Assembly: GCA_036848175.1 (NCBI GenBank)
Contig: DAIUKO010000107.1
Location: forward strand, 1-20,731
Direction of reading: 5' to 3'
DNA from: QHWF01 sp036848175
GTDB lineage: Bacteria; Acidobacteriota; Vicinamibacteria; Vicinamibacterales; CAVVIG01
Length of the DNA: 20,731 nt
The stretch's first letter is position 1; each line of letters opens with the position of its first letter. A model generated the notes under the pieces. That model was not told the DNA's origin. It made no database searches and was given only the letters and a program-made list of their open reading frames with translations. Below, one piece after another: positions 1 through 5,411 of this stretch. Made by a program: the position numbers and the translations under genes.

Positions 1-216
1 GCCGCGCGCAACGGCTTCTACTGGTGGGAGTTCGATCCGACGTGGTACGTCATCCGCGCGATGAAGGCAGTCGGCCTCGCGTGGGACGTGCAGGCGGTGC
101 CGAAGCGCATCTACGACGAAGCGCGCGTCGTCAAGGCGAAACGCGCGACGCGCAAGGTGCCGAGCATCATCGAGGCGGTTCCTCTGTCGCTGGAGCTCGC
201 CGAAGAGCCCGAATGA
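1..216 (+). CDS. Fatty acid (acyl-CoA) desaturase, C-terminal fragment
   Basis: The window opens inside this gene. Frame 1 gives 71 residues ending at TGA (214-216). The visible stretch contains NGFYWWEFDPTWYVIRAM followed by a GLAWDV segment. This is the typical end of membrane-bound stearoyl-CoA-type desaturases, where an N-G-F/W-W-E-x-D-P-T-W-Y block follows the last histidine box and a cytosolic tail follows it. The family introduces a cis double bond into acyl chains at the inner membrane using a di-iron centre held by His boxes; those boxes lie upstream of the window and are not seen. The last 50 bases overlap the end of the convergent short-chain dehydrogenase. The family call rests only on this C-terminal signature. 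Confidence 0.75.
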   Translation, partial: AARNGFYWWEFDPTWYVIRAMKAVGLAWDVQAVPKRIYDEARVVKAKRATRKVPSIIEAVPLSLELAEEPE

Positions 217-958
217 GCCGTTCGTAGAGCGGATACGGCAGCACGCGCAGGACCTTCGCGGTCCACGACAGCGGCGCGGGAAAATGAATTTCCTGCTTCC
301 CGCGCTCCAGTCCCCGCACAATCCGCTCCGCCGCATCGTCGGCTTCGATCAGAAACGGCATCCTGAACTTGTTCCGATCGGTGAGCGGCGTTCGCACGAA
401 CCCGGGGTTGATCACTGTGACCTTGATGCCTTTGGGCGCCAGTGTGAAGCGCAGACCGTCCATCAAATAGATCACCGCCGCCTTCGACGCGCCGTACTCC
501 TGCGCCACCGGACTGGGGCGGTATCCCGCGAGGCTGGCCACGGCCGCGATGTGGCCTTGCCCTCGCGCGAGCATGCTGTTGACCACCGCTTCGACGCCGT
601 AGACGACGCTGGAATAGTTGAGCGTCATCGTCTTGACGAAGTCGCCCTCGACGATGCCGCCGGCGTTGAAGATGGCGAGGTCGATGGCGCCCCACGCCCC
701 TCGAATCGTGCGCGCCGCCACGGCCACGGCATCGCGATCGGTGACGTCAGCCGGCACCACCAGCACCCGCGAGCCGTCGGGACCGCCGTGCGCCTTCGCG
801 ATCTGCTCCAGCAGATCGCGACGCCGCGCGGTGACGGCCACACGCGCGCCGCGCGCGACCAGCGCTTTGACGAGCGCAGCCCCGATGCCGGCGCTGGCGC
901 CGGTGACCCAGACACGAGCGTTGGCCAGCGACTGAATCGGATTAGTGGAGTTTGACAT
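167..958 (-). CDS. Short-chain dehydrogenase/reductase (SDR)
   Basis: A 263-residue classical SDR. The Rossmann nucleotide-binding motif TGASAGIG lies at residues 19-26 and the structural NAG motif at 98-100. The catalytic set is Asn114, Ser142, Tyr155 and Lys159 (YGASK). These features indicate an NAD(P)(H)-dependent oxidoreductase in the cytoplasm; ARRRD after the second strand, with basic residues, suggests NADP(H). The substrate is unknown. A basic C-terminal extension with LPYPLYERLIRAL may be a membrane-associating amphipathic helix, as in SDRs acting on lipids (inference). Its ATG (956-958) lies inside the end of the upstream phosphatase-family gene with a 17-nt same-strand overlap, so the two are probably one transcript. 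Its 3' end overlaps the desaturase tail on the opposite strand by 50 bp. Confidence 0.9.
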   Translation of the reverse strand: MSNSTNPIQSLANARVWVTGASAGIGAALVKALVARGARVAVTARRRDLLEQIAKAHGGPDGSRVLVVPADVTDRDAVAVAARTIRGAWGAIDLAIFNAGGIVEGDFVKTMTLNYSSVVYGVEAVVNSMLARGQGHIAAVASLAGYRPSPVAQEYGASKAAVIYLMDGLRFTLAPKGIKVTVINPGFVRTPLTDRNKFRMPFLIEADDAAERIVRGLERGKQEIHFPAPLSWTAKVLRVLPYPLYERLIRALRRAPATEEPPR

Positions 959-1685
959 CGGCGACCAGCGGTAAGTGATCCGAGGCGACCAGCGACAAAC
1001 GCGTCCGCGGCAGCTCGATACCGACGACTTCCAGGCGTCCCGCGTAGTAGATGTGATCGAGGTGCAGGATCGGAAACAGACCCGGATACGTGCGGCGGCG
1101 GCGCAGATGGTCGCGCAGGTCGACGCTGTGTAAACGATCGCTCAGCATCTTTGTCGCCAGGCCGCGCATCCACTCGTTGAAGTCGCCGAGCACCAGCTTC
1201 GGGCCGCCGACGTGGCGATCGCCGACGATCGAGGCCAGCCGCTGCGCCTGATGCCGCCGTTCGAGAATCGCCGTGCCGAGGTGCACATTGTAAATGTGCA
1301 GCGTGCCGCCGGGTGCGGCGATGTCGACGCGCTGCAGGCGCCGCGGCTCGCAGGTCTTCCACGAGAGATCGTGCTCGACATGATGGGTGATCGGCAGCCG
1401 GCTGAGGACGGCATTGCCGAACTGGTGACCGCGCCAGTGGCGCGCCGGCGCCATCACCCAGCCCATGCCGAGCGCGGCGCCGATCTCTTCCGCGTGGCCG
1501 CCGGTCGTCGGTCCCGCGCCGATCACTTCCTGCAGCGCGACGACGTCGGCATCGATCGCGCGCAACACCGCGGTGATGCGATCGGGCCGGGTGCGGCCGT
1601 CGAGGCCGCGGCAGCGGTGAATGTTGTAGGTCGCGACGCGAAGAGTCGAACGAGTCGCATGCGCGTGAGTCGACGACTGGACCAC
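942..1685 (-). CDS. Endonuclease/exonuclease/phosphatase (EEP) family protein
   Basis: A 247-residue protein from a GTG start at 1685. The EEP fold signature is complete: ATYNIHRCRG (Asn21), VVALQEV (Glu53), YNVHLG (His135), VLGDFNEW (Asp168, Asn170), LDHIYY (Asp210) and the final SDHLPL (Asp236, His237). These residues bind the divalent metal and cleave a phosphoester, so the protein should be an active metal-dependent hydrolase. Substrates in this superfamily range from nucleic acids to phospholipids and inositol phosphates, so no specific one is claimed. No signal peptide is visible. An upstream ATG at 1859 is open but would add 58 unlike residues and run through the divergent lipoprotein gene, so GTG 1685 is preferred. 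It is first in a pair with the SDR gene (17-nt overlap). Confidence 0.85.
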   Translation of the reverse strand: MVQSSTHAHATRSTLRVATYNIHRCRGLDGRTRPDRITAVLRAIDADVVALQEVIGAGPTTGGHAEEIGAALGMGWVMAPARHWRGHQFGNAVLSRLPITHHVEHDLSWKTCEPRRLQRVDIAAPGGTLHIYNVHLGTAILERRHQAQRLASIVGDRHVGGPKLVLGDFNEWMRGLATKMLSDRLHSVDLRDHLRRRRTYPGLFPILHLDHIYYAGRLEVVGIELPRTRLSLVASDHLPLVADVKLH

Positions 1686-1701
1686 TACGCTATGATAGCC
1701 C
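1686..1701. promoter_or_regulatory. Putative bidirectional promoter with a shared -10 element
   Basis: The space between the divergent GTG starts at 1685 (minus) and 1702 (plus) is only 16 bp. Its core TATGATA (1691-1697) reads TATGAT on the plus strand and TATCAT on the minus strand; each matches the sigma70 -10 consensus at 5 of 6 positions. Initiation 6-8 bases downstream would fall on or next to the GTG codon in both directions, which suggests leaderless or near-leaderless transcripts. No good -35 is visible on the minus strand; TCGACG at 1670-1675 is a weak plus-strand candidate. The call is inference from position and sequence. Confidence 0.45.
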
Positions 1702-2076
1702 GTGGTGATGCGTGCACTGATCGCCGGCATCGCGATCGTGGTGATGGCCGCCGGCTGCTCGAAGCGCCCGGAAGATCCGCTCAAGCTCGAGGGCAACCTG
1801 CTCACCGTGGACAACCGAACGTCGCAGGAGTGGACTGCCGTCGAGATCTGGCTCAACACGCACTACCGTGTCACGACGAATTCGATTCCGGCAGGTGGAC
1901 GCTTTCAAGTGCCGCTCGATGCGTTCGTCGCCGGGTTCGGACAGCGGTTCAACTTCAGGCGCCAGCAGATCGTCGATCTGCGGCTCGCCGCGAAGCTGCC
2001 CGACGGCACGCCGCTGGAGTTGAAGAAGCAGTTCGAGGCCGGCGGGCTCGCCGGCATGCTAGGTGGGAAACGCTGA
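1702..2076 (+). CDS. Small putative lipoprotein, function unknown
   Basis: A 124-residue protein with a hydrophobic N-terminus and a lipobox-like MAAGC at residues 15-19. The -3 residue is Ala rather than the usual Leu, so the lipobox is acceptable but not ideal. The rest is a compact domain of about 100 residues with alternating beta-type segments (LLTVDNRTSQEWTAVEIWLN, then FRRQQIVDLRLAAKLPDG). This suggests a small beta-sandwich on the periplasmic side. I do not recognise the family. The start could be GTG 1702, GTG 1705 or ATG 1708; all give the same signal region. Its TGA overlaps the ATG of the next gene by one base (TGATG), so the two are translationally coupled. Confidence 0.7.
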   Translation: MVMRALIAGIAIVVMAAGCSKRPEDPLKLEGNLLTVDNRTSQEWTAVEIWLNTHYRVTTNSIPAGGRFQVPLDAFVAGFGQRFNFRRQQIVDLRLAAKLPDGTPLELKKQFEAGGLAGMLGGKR

Positions 2077-2378
2077 TGGCCAAGCTGAAATCGGAAGTCG
2101 AAGTAACCTGCCCGTGCTGCCAGGCGACGCTCGTGTTCGACATGAACCTTGGCCGCATCGTGGGACACAAGGAACCCGACCGCGGCGACAAGCCGGAGCT
2201 CAACGAAGCGCAGCGGATTGTCGCGGAGCAGGCGGCGCGGCGCGAAGCGATCTTTCAGCAGTCGGTGGATGCGGAGAAGACGCGCGGCGATGCGCTGTCG
2301 AAGCGGTTCGAGGAGGCGCTGCGTCAGGCGCGCGAGGAGCCGGTGACCAAGCCGGTGCGGGACTTCGATCTCGATTGA
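2076..2378 (+). CDS. Small CxxC (zinc-ribbon-like) protein with a helical tail
   Basis: A 100-residue protein starting MAKLKSEVEVTCPCCQATLVFD. The CPCC motif at residues 12-15 followed by a beta-type segment looks like one half of a zinc knuckle. No second CxxC pair is present, so metal binding would need dimerisation or other ligands. Residues 40-90 are charged and predicted helical (AEQAARREAIFQQSVDAEK and onward), possibly a coiled coil. The start is supported by AGGTGGG at 2061-2067 and by the one-base overlap with the lipoprotein stop. It has no signal peptide, so it is presumably cytoplasmic although coupled to an exported partner. Function is unknown. Confidence 0.75.
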   Translation: MAKLKSEVEVTCPCCQATLVFDMNLGRIVGHKEPDRGDKPELNEAQRIVAEQAARREAIFQQSVDAEKTRGDALSKRFEEALRQAREEPVTKPVRDFDLD

Positions 2379-2417
2379 AGTACCGGCTACCGAGAAAAAA
2401 GTATTTCCTCGGTGCCC

Positions 2418-2453
2418 CTTTGTGTCCTCTGTGTCCTCTGTGTCCTCTGTGTC
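2418..2453. repeat. 9-nt tandem repeat (CCTCTGTGT) running into an assembly gap
   Basis: Just after the CxxC gene a 9-base unit, CCTCTGTGT on the plus strand, is repeated about four times. It is cut by the N block, and a degenerate unit (TCTGTGTCGTCTGTGTTG) resumes at 2554. Immediately upstream, ACCGAG (2389-2394) and CTCGGT (2408-2413) could pair as a short hairpin. Similar CACAGAGGA-type tandem arrays are, from general knowledge, found between genes in several environmental bacterial phyla. The array lies between convergent genes, a place where it is unlikely to interrupt function. Copy number is unknown because of the gap. Confidence 0.75.
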
Positions 2454-2553
2454 NNNNNNNNNNNNNNNNNNNNNNNNNNNNNNNNNNNNNNNNNNNNNNN
2501 NNNNNNNNNNNNNNNNNNNNNNNNNNNNNNNNNNNNNNNNNNNNNNNNNNNNN
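2454..2553. other. Assembly gap (100 N) inside the tandem repeat
   Basis: Exactly 100 Ns, a scaffolding placeholder. Both sides carry the CTCTGTGTC-type repeat, so the array is the likely reason the assembly broke here. The real length is unknown. Confidence 0.95.
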
Positions 2554-2604
2554 TCTGTGTCGTCTGTGTTGAATCAGCGCCAGTAACCACATCCCACGAT
2601 CGGC

Positions 2605-2730
2605 TCAGTCATCGTCGTCCCGGTTGCGCCAGCGGCGCTTCCACTCGTTCTCCCGCCACCAGCGCGCGATGATGTCGACGGCGAAGATGATCACGAGCAG
2701 GCCGACGATGAAGGTTGTCGAGGTGAGCAC
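2605..2730 (-). CDS. Putative 41-residue single-pass membrane protein
   Basis: A GTG-initiated frame of 41 codons on the minus strand, 38 bp downstream of the transglutaminase-like gene and in the same direction. Residues 3-22 are strongly hydrophobic (TSTTFIVGLLVIIFAVDIIA), a single transmembrane helix. They are followed by a Trp- and Arg-rich segment (RWWRENEWKRRWRNR) and a DDDD terminus. The sharp division into hydrophobic helix, basic aromatic belt and acidic tail is unlikely in random high-GC sequence. In-frame, a TGA lies three codons upstream of the GTG, so this is the only start. No strong Shine-Dalgarno is seen. Function is unknown; it could be a small accessory or assembly factor for the copper/SCO operon. 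Confidence 0.5.
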   Translation of the reverse strand: MLTSTTFIVGLLVIIFAVDIIARWWRENEWKRRWRNRDDDD

Positions 2731-2768
2731 GGTCAGTCAAGAAGCTTAAAGATTTTCCGTCGCTCCGA

Positions 2769-3440
2769 TCAACCCTCGTAGATGAACTCCGCCGGCAGTT
2801 CCGACCATCGCTCCAGATGCCGATAACCCTTGACCGGCTTCCGGTTGGGATGCGCCTTCCGGTAGGCGCGGTACCACCGCCGCAGCGCGTGAACGCGTTG
2901 ATCGGACGATCGAATCTTCCGATGCGGGTACTCCAGCAGCATCCGCTCGACCTTCCAGACATTGCCCTCTGATGTCCTCCAGTCGTAGTCGCCGAGCGCG
3001 CGCAGATCGACGACCGCGTAGCCGGTGACGCGTCCGGTGAAGTCGACGTAGGGATCGCAGTAACTGAGCGCCAGCGCGCGCGGCGTGGCGAACACCGGCT
3101 TGCGGCCGTGCAGGCCCGGATCGCGCGATCGCGCGATCGATCCCCATCGTCCGCGATGCCGATAGAGGAAGATCACGTGATCGAGATCGTCGATCGACTC
3201 GAAGCTGAGGACGAGCGGCGGATAACCGTGTTGCTCGAGGACGACGGCGGCGAAGAGGACCGCCTCGAGGCAGTGCGCGCAGCCGTGCCGGACGACGCCG
3301 CGAAAGCTTCGCTGCGTCGCCCGGCCGTGCGGTTCCTGGTTGTACGGCAGCCGATTGAGATAGCGCTGCACCGCCCGCGGTGTGTTGAGCCGCGCAATCA
3401 GCCGCTGCTCGCGCGGGGTGAACTCAATCGGCTTTGACAA
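2769..3440 (-). CDS. Transglutaminase-like (papain-fold) protein
   Basis: A 223-residue protein without a signal peptide. RHGCAHCLEAVLFAAVVLEQ places a probable nucleophile Cys57 at the N-terminus of a helix, and DDLDHVIFLYRHRGRWGSIARS supplies His88 on a strand with further polar residues behind it. This Cys-helix then His-strand order is that of the transglutaminase-like/NlpC superfamily. The C-terminal third is very basic (RRWYRAYRKAHPNRKPVKGYR). Members are proteases, amidases or transglutaminases; the reaction here is unknown. The third catalytic residue is not certain. Its ATG overlaps the end of the SCO-like gene by 17 nt on the same strand, so the two are co-transcribed. The family call rests on motif pattern, not on overall similarity. 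Confidence 0.6.
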   Translation of the reverse strand: MSKPIEFTPREQRLIARLNTPRAVQRYLNRLPYNQEPHGRATQRSFRGVVRHGCAHCLEAVLFAAVVLEQHGYPPLVLSFESIDDLDHVIFLYRHRGRWGSIARSRDPGLHGRKPVFATPRALALSYCDPYVDFTGRVTGYAVVDLRALGDYDWRTSEGNVWKVERMLLEYPHRKIRSSDQRVHALRRWYRAYRKAHPNRKPVKGYRHLERWSELPAEFIYEG

Positions 3441-4293
3441 CGGCCTTGAGATCGTCGAGAACCTGGTCGGGCGACCAGTCGTTCCCCGTGTACACCTTTA
3501 CGAGCTTGCCGTCGGCGTCGACGATGGCGGTGCGCAGGTTGTGGGTGATGTCGCGGGGGTCGTTCATCGCCCGCGCGATGGAGACGCCGAAGCGCATCGC
3601 GAACCGATCGATCTCGTCGCGATCGCCGGTGAGGAACGTCCACCGCGCCAGATCGGCATTCAGCTCTTTCGCGTGCCTCTTCAGCACCGGCGGCGTGTCC
3701 GTCTTCGGATCGAAGCTGACCGTGACCAGATGAACGGTTTTCAGCGATGGATCCTCGTTCAACGGCTTCTGCATCGCCGCGAAATGACGATCCATCAGCG
3801 GACAGAACGTCGGCAGCGGACAGCGTGTGTAGATGAAGGTGATGACGAGCGGCGAGCCGTGAAACGATTTGAACGATCGCGTCCGGCCGTCCTGATCGAG
3901 GAACTTCGCATCCGGCACCGCTTCGCCCGGCTTGAGCGGCTCGAACCCCGATCGCGCCGTCGGACCGACGCTCTTGTCCACCGGCGGCGCTTCGAGCGGG
4001 GCCTCGCCGACCTTCTTGATCGTGCGAAGGTAGGCGTCGTTCGATTCGACGATCAGTGTGGCGTTGATCAGATCGCCCGGCTTGAGATCGGCGATCGACT
4101 TCTCGTCGCGGACGTTGTAAGGCATGGTCATCGCCGGCATCAGTCCCTTGATCTCTTCGTGCTTGACCGTGAGCTGCTTCTGCGCCGCGTCGATCGACTG
4201 AACCTGTCCCTGGAGCGTATAGCTGCGTTCGGCAGGCTTGCTGCCGCACGCGGAGGCGATGATCGCAAGAATGAAAACCAGATGAACCCGCAT
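3424..4293 (-). CDS. CusF-SCO1/SenC fusion, copper-handling lipoprotein
   Basis: A 289-residue protein from ATG 4293. Residues 1-16 form a lipoprotein-type signal (VFILAIIASAC, Cys16). Residues about 25-95 resemble the CusF/copper-binding periplasmic domain, with His45 and the GLMPAMTMPY block (Met52, Met55, Met57) as metal ligands. Residues 120-289 are a thioredoxin-fold SCO1/SenC domain with the copper-binding cysteines Cys158 and Cys164 and the distal His251 (DITHNLRTAIVD). SCO proteins deliver copper to the CuA site of cytochrome oxidase or act as thiol reductases. The cysteines here are spaced C-x5-C (CPLPTFC) rather than the usual C-x3-C. The longer frame to 4449 is rejected because its extra 52 codons translate the REP-like repeat. 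The gene heads an operon with the transglutaminase-like gene. Confidence 0.87.
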   Translation of the reverse strand: MRVHLVFILAIIASACGSKPAERSYTLQGQVQSIDAAQKQLTVKHEEIKGLMPAMTMPYNVRDEKSIADLKPGDLINATLIVESNDAYLRTIKKVGEAPLEAPPVDKSVGPTARSGFEPLKPGEAVPDAKFLDQDGRTRSFKSFHGSPLVITFIYTRCPLPTFCPLMDRHFAAMQKPLNEDPSLKTVHLVTVSFDPKTDTPPVLKRHAKELNADLARWTFLTGDRDEIDRFAMRFGVSIARAMNDPRDITHNLRTAIVDADGKLVKVYTGNDWSPDQVLDDLKAVVKAD

Positions 4294-4323
4294 ATGATGT
4301 GATGCGTCTGATGGTTTGCGCGT

Positions 4324-4396
4324 TACCGCTCGTCCTGAGCCTGTCGAAGGACGAGCCAGTTTTGCTCGTGGTTCGACAAGCTCACCACGAGCGGTA
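4324..4396. repeat. Paired REP-like hairpins (BIME-like element)
   Basis: Two 33-nt arms (4324-4356 and 4364-4396) are inverted copies of each other across a 7-nt spacer (CAGTTTT). Each arm also folds by itself: 9-bp stem GCTCGTCCT/AGGACGAGC with an 11-nt loop on the left, and GCTCGTGGT/ACCACGAGC with an 11-nt loop on the right. The stem bases that differ between arms (CC..GG versus GG..CC) keep pairing within each arm, a compensatory pattern. The CGTCCTGAGCCTGTCGAAGG core is, from general knowledge, a very widespread intergenic repeat in high-GC environmental bacteria. It sits between divergent genes, not after a gene. No RAYT transposase is in the window. Confidence 0.85.
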
Positions 4397-4432
4397 CTCG
4401 GTGAACACCGCAGGCACACACTTAGTTTACCT

Positions 4433-5140
4433 ATGATTTGGATCGGCACGTCCGGCTACAACTATCCGGAGTGGAAGGGCAGCTTCTATCCGAGCGATCT
4501 GCCGGCGGCGAAGATGCTGCCGTACTACGCCGCGCGGTTTCCGACCGTCGAGATCAACTACACCTTCTATCGCATGCCGAACGAGAAGCTCGTCGGCGGG
4601 TGGGCGGCGCAGACGCCGTCGCCGTACAAGCTGACGCTGAAGGCGCCGCGCCGCATCACGCACGACAACCGGTTGAAGAACGTCGGTTCGCTGGTCAGCG
4701 GTTTCTGCCAGGTCGCAGGCACGCTCGGCGACAAGCTCGGCGCGCTCCTGTTTCAGCTGCCGCCGAATCTGAAGAAGGATCTCGCGACCTTCGACGGCTT
4801 TCTCGAGGAGCTTCCGCCGAAGGTGGTTGCGGCGTTCGAGTTTCGTCACGAGTCGTGGCTGGACGAGGAGATCTTTACGCGGCTCGCGGCGCGCAACCTC
4901 GCCCTGTGCGTCGCCGACAGCGAGAAGATGTCGACGCCGGTGCGCATCACCGCGGACTACGCCTACTTCCGTCTGCGCGACGAAGGCTATACGCCCGACG
5001 ACATCGCGCGCTGGGGCGACACGATCGCCCGCGCGACCGAGTCGTCTCGCGACGTCTTCATCTATTTCAAGCACGAAGAAGAAGGTAAAGGTCCGGAGTT
5101 CGCGCGGCTGCTGATGCAGCGGCTCGGTATCGCCGCGTAG
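4433..5140 (+). CDS. DUF72 (YecE-like) protein
   Basis: A 235-residue protein, about the usual length for DUF72, which adopts a TIM-barrel fold. Conserved landmarks are present in order: WIGTSGYNYPEWKGSFYP at the N-terminus, VEINYTFYRMP near residues 34-45, LGALLFQLPPNL, AFEFRHESW and, near the C-terminus, DVFIYFKHEEEGKGPEFA. The biochemical role of the family is not established; it is probably cytoplasmic since no signal peptide is seen. ATG 4433 matches the family start exactly. A longer in-frame start at 4316 would translate the REP-like repeat and is rejected. It is transcribed divergently from the CusF-SCO gene. No clear Shine-Dalgarno precedes the ATG. Confidence 0.9.
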   Translation: MIWIGTSGYNYPEWKGSFYPSDLPAAKMLPYYAARFPTVEINYTFYRMPNEKLVGGWAAQTPSPYKLTLKAPRRITHDNRLKNVGSLVSGFCQVAGTLGDKLGALLFQLPPNLKKDLATFDGFLEELPPKVVAAFEFRHESWLDEEIFTRLAARNLALCVADSEKMSTPVRITADYAYFRLRDEGYTPDDIARWGDTIARATESSRDVFIYFKHEEEGKGPEFARLLMQRLGIAA

Positions 5141-5411
5141 CGATCCTCACCAGAAAAAAACCGTGAAACACGGACGAGCGAGACTTTTGTTTGCGGTCAG
5201 GCAGACTTAGGCGTTCATAGAGCAATTCGCAGGCGCTCGCTTTACTGCCCAGCATCTTTCGTCGTTGCATCACCTGGCGCGCGAGCGTTCGACGACTCCA
5301 GCGACGTCGACGGATGGCGCGAACGTTGCTGTTCGTCAGCCATTCCCAGAAGCCGCGATCTCCTTTGCCCTTCCGCCGAGGACATCGGCCTGCGAACACA
5401 CGACGACAAAT
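5141..5411. other. Intergenic region between DUF72 and the secreted multidomain gene
   Basis: These 271 bases hold no convincing gene. At 5161-5173 a small hairpin CCGTG-AAA-CACGG is flanked on its left by seven A's (5154-5160). Read on the minus strand this would be a short stem followed by seven U's, a terminator-like shape, although no minus-strand gene is evident here. I saw no riboswitch or tRNA. Promoter elements for the downstream gene could not be picked out with confidence. Confidence 0.4.

Noticed and set aside
1212..2378. A 388-residue plus-strand reading frame
   Set aside because: Its first 288 codons run antisense to the EEP gene and out of frame through the lipoprotein gene, with Arg/Ala-rich composition typical of high-GC shadow frames. 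Only the last 100 codons (from 2076) are real.
2418..2570. CRISPR array
   Set aside because: The repeats are 9-nt units directly abutting one another with no unique spacers, and no cas genes are present.
2609..2962. A 117-residue minus-strand frame
   Set aside because: It overlaps the transglutaminase-like gene and the micro-membrane-protein frame, and its composition is that of an out-of-frame translation.
4316..4432. A 39-codon N-terminal extension of the DUF72 gene
   Set aside because: It also translates the REP-like repeat, while the DUF72 family start matches ATG 4433 exactly.
3424..4449. A 341-residue version of the CusF-SCO protein with a longer N-terminus
   Set aside because: The extra residues are the translated REP-like repeat (GELVEPRAKLARPSTGSG type), a well-known false extension, and they precede a good signal peptide that begins at 4293.
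5141..5411. A riboswitch upstream of the secreted gene
   Set aside because: I looked for c-di-GMP and other common aptamer cores and saw no convincing set of conserved bases or stems.
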